Shown here: positions 61,417 through 64,000 of the stretch, piece by piece
Layout of the letters: each line of letters opens with the position of its first letter
Numbering within the stretch: the stretch's first letter is position 1
DNA from: Bacteroidaceae bacterium
Lineage (GTDB): Bacteria; Bacteroidota; Bacteroidia; Bacteroidales; Bacteroidaceae
Direction of reading: 5' to 3'
Assembly: GCA_017427185.1 (NCBI GenBank)
Contig: JAFRTJ010000025.1
Span: 1-64,000, forward strand
DNA: 64,000 nt
The notes under the pieces: model-generated
What the model saw: only the letters and a program-made list of their open reading frames with translations
What the model was told of the DNA's origin: nothing
The model's database searches: none
Position numbers and translations under genes: made by a program

Positions 61417-62901
61417 ATGTATACGACTATCAAGTTACGCCATATTCTTGCAGGCCTGTTTGTCGTGGCCTTCCACCCCTTATTCGCCCAGACCCTGAGC
61501 GACGGACAGACAGTGGTGAAGAATGCGCTGATCACCCCAAGGGACAATCAGTTGCTGCTTACCATGGATGTTTGTCTTGATGAACTAAGGCTGAAAAACA
61601 AACAGTCAGTAGTGCTCCATCCTGTGCTTACCTCCCTCGACAACACTCGTCGTGTTGCATTCGATCCTATGGTCATCGACAGCCATGCACAGTATGTCCT
61701 TTATCAGCGCGGACAATCAAACGAAGCATACTCCAATGTTCGTCACGTAAAGCACAAGAACAAGAAACCCCTCACAGTGCCCTATGTCAGCACCATTCCT
61801 TATGAATCATGGATGGATTCGTATCAGCTGTTGCTCGAGGAAGACCTCTGCGCCTGTGGAGACCTCTCGTCGATGCCATACGTACCATCCCTGCTTCGTG
61901 ATGTACCACCAAATCCACTCGACCTCATTTCTTTAGTCAATGCTACCCCTGCTCCTGTGAAGCCTACGCTCAACTTGCATGGCTCTGCATTCATCAATTT
62001 CGTGGTGAACCGCTGGGAAATGAAGCCTGACTACATGGACAACCGTCGTGAACTGCGAAAGATTACCGATACACTCGACATCATGGTGCAAGATCCTAAC
62101 ATTACTGTACGTGAAGTGAAGATTCACGGTTGGGCATCACCTGAGTCTCCCTATCAGCACAACAGCATGCTGGCTACCAATCGAGCCAAGTCTCTCACCG
62201 ACTATGTGCGCAAGACCTATGACCTGCCTGCAGATGTTTTTGCTCCTGCTGAGGCAACGCCAGAGAACTGGATTGGATTGCGTCAGGCTGTCAGCGAAAT
62301 GACCTTCTCTGAATTGCCACATCGCACAGAAATCTTGCAAATTATTGATAAGGTACTGGCAGACCTCGACCGTGGTGTCACCAACCAAGCCGATCGCGAC
62401 GAGCAGACCCTCAAGACCAAGTATTCTGAGGAGTACCGTTATCTGCTGCAGAATGTATATCCCAGCCTGCGCCGTTCCGACTACGACATTTCCTTTGACA
62501 TCCGTAAGTTCACACTGGAGGAAGCCAAGAAGATCTATACAACACGTCCCCACCACCTCTCGCTCCACGAGCTTTGGCAAGTGGCCAACACCTATGAGCC
62601 TTATAGCGACGAATACAACCAGGTGGTGCAGAAGACACTCAACATCTACCCTGACTCTACTGTTGCACTTATTAATTTAGCCAATGTGGCACTCCATCAG
62701 GGCGACAAGCTGAAGGCTGAAACCCTGCTGAAGGATGCTGGTGAAAGCGCTGAGGCATTGAATGCTCGTGCCGTTCTTTACATCCTTCAGAAGCGTTACG
62801 ATGAAGCCAGTCTCATGCTCGACCGTGCAGAGAAACTAGGCATCGACGTGAGTCGCAACCGCGAGGTCATCCAAAAAATGATTCCATATAAGGACAGATA
62901 A
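61417..62901 (+). CDS. DUF3868 / OmpA-like fimbrial-operon protein with TPR-like C-terminus
   Basis: The 494-residue product has a signal peptide (ILAGLFVVAFHPLFAQ). An N-terminal DUF3868 domain (about 30-170) has VVKNALITPRDNQLLLTMDV and RRVAFDPMVIDSHAQYVLYQ. A middle region resembles OmpA C-terminal peptidoglycan-binding folds (FINFVVNRWEMKPDY, VREVKIHGWASPESPYQHNS, LATNRAKSLTDYVRK). The C-terminal helices look like TPRs (TVALINLANVALHQGDKLKA, ALNARAVLYILQKRYDEA). This architecture is characteristic of Bacteroidales fimbrial loci and suggests an anchor between fimbriae, outer membrane and cell wall. It lies 11 bp after DUF3575 and 53 bp before the fimbrillin gene. Confidence 0.87.
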   Translation: MYTTIKLRHILAGLFVVAFHPLFAQTLSDGQTVVKNALITPRDNQLLLTMDVCLDELRLKNKQSVVLHPVLTSLDNTRRVAFDPMVIDSHAQYVLYQRGQSNEAYSNVRHVKHKNKKPLTVPYVSTIPYESWMDSYQLLLEEDLCACGDLSSMPYVPSLLRDVPPNPLDLISLVNATPAPVKPTLNLHGSAFINFVVNRWEMKPDYMDNRRELRKITDTLDIMVQDPNITVREVKIHGWASPESPYQHNSMLATNRAKSLTDYVRKTYDLPADVFAPAEATPENWIGLRQAVSEMTFSELPHRTEILQIIDKVLADLDRGVTNQADRDEQTLKTKYSEEYRYLLQNVYPSLRRSDYDISFDIRKFTLEEAKKIYTTRPHHLSLHELWQVANTYEPYSDEYNQVVQKTLNIYPDSTVALINLANVALHQGDKLKAETLLKDAGESAEALNARAVLYILQKRYDEASLMLDRAEKLGIDVSRNREVIQKMIPYKDR

Positions 62902-62954
62902 CAATATATTTCATTACAAATTTATTTCTTTTATTAATTCCACTTTTTAAATTT

Positions 62955-64000
62955 ATGAAAAAATTAAGTTTTCTCGCTCTCGCAGCAGCTGGATTGCTGT
63001 TCGGAGCATGTTCAAACGACAACGAGATTCAGGGTGTAGCAAACAACCCCTACAATCTCATTGAAGGCGAGAGCTCTTGGATTGCCCTTGGTATCTCTAT
63101 GCCTGGCGACGAGATCACTCGTGCTAACGAGGATCTTACGGATGGTGAAGCAACTGAGTATGCAGTAAAAAGCGGTACTCTCTATCTCTTCAAAGGTACC
63201 AACGAAAATGATGCTGTTTACTTTGAAAAGTATACAATTAAAACAGCATTTAATTTGGAAGACGAAGACAATGTTCCCGAGGGAAATAATCTTACCCCTA
63301 AAGATGGTGAAATTACTTCTACCAGTGAGAGAATGGTACAGGAGATTACGGCTCCCGAACTCGGCGTTGACGACAAACTGTATGCCTATGTTGTCCTGAA
63401 TGACCAGAAAAATGTTACTATCAATGCCACTCCAAATACCACTACAGGTGCTCAGTTCAAGAAACAGCAACTGAAGGCCATTGGTATTGAAAATGAGGCA
63501 TTGGGCTATGGTGCCATTGGAGATGGTGGTCTCGTAATGACCAGTGTACCCATCGCTACCACTGCCGGTGGTCAGTCTGACCCCACTGGCGCAAATATCA
63601 TCACGTTCACAGAAATCAACAAGAGTGCAATCTACAAGACCAAGGCTGAAGCAGAGGCTCCAGGTGCTCAAATGGCTTGTATCTACGTGGAGCGTGCTGC
63701 CGTAAAGGTAGAGGTGAAACTTGGTGCTGGCTTTAGTATTAAACTCGATGGAGAAGAGAAAATCACAATTCCTGCTAACAAAGTTAAATGGGGATTAGGA
63801 AATGTAAACTTTGGTGGAACTGCTGATGTTGCCGGTATTACTCCTCAAGGCTACTACAACACTCGCCAATTCAACAGTACCTGGCTGCCTTACAACAATC
63901 AGGAGGCAAATCCTGAATACCTGCGCTGGCGTATGGTTGGTCGCACACGTTTCTTTAATGCAAACCATACCCCCAACCCTGCATTCCGCACTTACTTCGC
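62955..64000 (+). CDS. Mfa1/FimA-type major fimbrillin lipoprotein, partial (runs off the window)
   Basis: ATG 62955 opens a frame still open at the window end (348 codons seen). The product has a lipoprotein signal with lipobox LLFGAC (Cys at about 19), then SNDNEIQGVANNPYNL and ISMPGDEITRANEDL. The latter offers an Arg at a position where Arg-specific cleavage of the propeptide is known in Porphyromonas fimbrillins. Beta-rich stretches follow, including GTLYLFKGTNENDAVYFEKY and AACIYVERAAVKVEVKLG-like strands typical of Mfa-like fimbrillins. As third gene of the operon it probably encodes the major shaft protein. Minor tip and anchor subunits would lie beyond 64000. Confidence 0.88.
   Translation, partial: MKKLSFLALAAAGLLFGACSNDNEIQGVANNPYNLIEGESSWIALGISMPGDEITRANEDLTDGEATEYAVKSGTLYLFKGTNENDAVYFEKYTIKTAFNLEDEDNVPEGNNLTPKDGEITSTSERMVQEITAPELGVDDKLYAYVVLNDQKNVTINATPNTTTGAQFKKQQLKAIGIENEALGYGAIGDGGLVMTSVPIATTAGGQSDPTGANIITFTEINKSAIYKTKAEAEAPGAQMACIYVERAAVKVEVKLGAGFSIKLDGEEKITIPANKVKWGLGNVNFGGTADVAGITPQGYYNTRQFNSTWLPYNNQEANPEYLRWRMVGRTRFFNANHTPNPAFRTYF

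Overview
The window comes from a Bacteroidales chromosome, most likely Prevotella or a close relative. Supporting signs are: DUF4249, DUF4301, DUF3575/DUF3868 and Mfa/FimA-type fimbrial genes; a TonB-dependent receptor operon; a C-terminal sorting domain of the type 9 secretion kind; a smalltalk micro-protein; start codons without Shine-Dalgarno sequences; and repeated matches to the Bacteroidetes promoter (TTTG, 19-21 bases, TAnnTTTG). No phage, IS transposase, plasmid function or CRISPR array was seen.

Layout. 1-700: the tail of a probable HU-like protein, a 31-residue smalltalk gene and a field of short simple repeats, then tRNA-His. 862-7374 (minus): folD, ffh, a YqiA-like hydrolase and a large secreted CotH/lamin-tail protein. 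7557-9888 (minus): a helical repeat protein and a secreted beta-helix protein. 10299-19564 (plus): acyl-CoA ligase, glycerophosphodiesterase, clpC, htpG and glutamine-dependent nadE. 19772-22008: a radical SAM activase-like gene diverging from a TonB-like gene, a decayed TfoX gene and tRNA-Arg. 22009-26721 (plus): ThiE-like protein, prs, a TlpA-like lipoprotein and a GH30 enzyme. 26718-32394 (minus): TonB-dependent receptor, DUF4249 lipoprotein and a third surface protein. 32945-39711: a transglutaminase-like protein, a protein with a duplicated module (minus), metY and a beta-propeller protein. 39767-49916 (minus): DUF4301, LOG and four glycoside hydrolases (GH42-like, GH78, an alpha/alpha-barrel enzyme, GH106), probably one transcription unit for rhamnose-containing glycans. 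50043-57191 (plus): an overlapping stringent-factor / S9 peptidase / mutS2 operon. 57186-59773 (minus): a two-gene amino-sugar cassette. 59901-60086: tRNA-Ser and tRNA-Glu. 60818-64000: the start of a fimbrial operon cut by the window end.

The most notable features are: two arrays of a CAACACGTTG dyad spaced exactly 22 bp apart, each between divergent genes; an acetyltransferase/aminotransferase fusion next to a sugar ketoisomerase; a long RelA/SpoT homologue whose hydrolase site is visibly lost; a TfoX/Sxy pseudogene; an uncharacterised protein with the same module at both ends; and inverted-repeat intergenic elements at 33880-34015 and 60161-60418. Several gene starts were moved inward because a strong promoter, or the upstream gene's stop codon, lies inside the longer reading frame.
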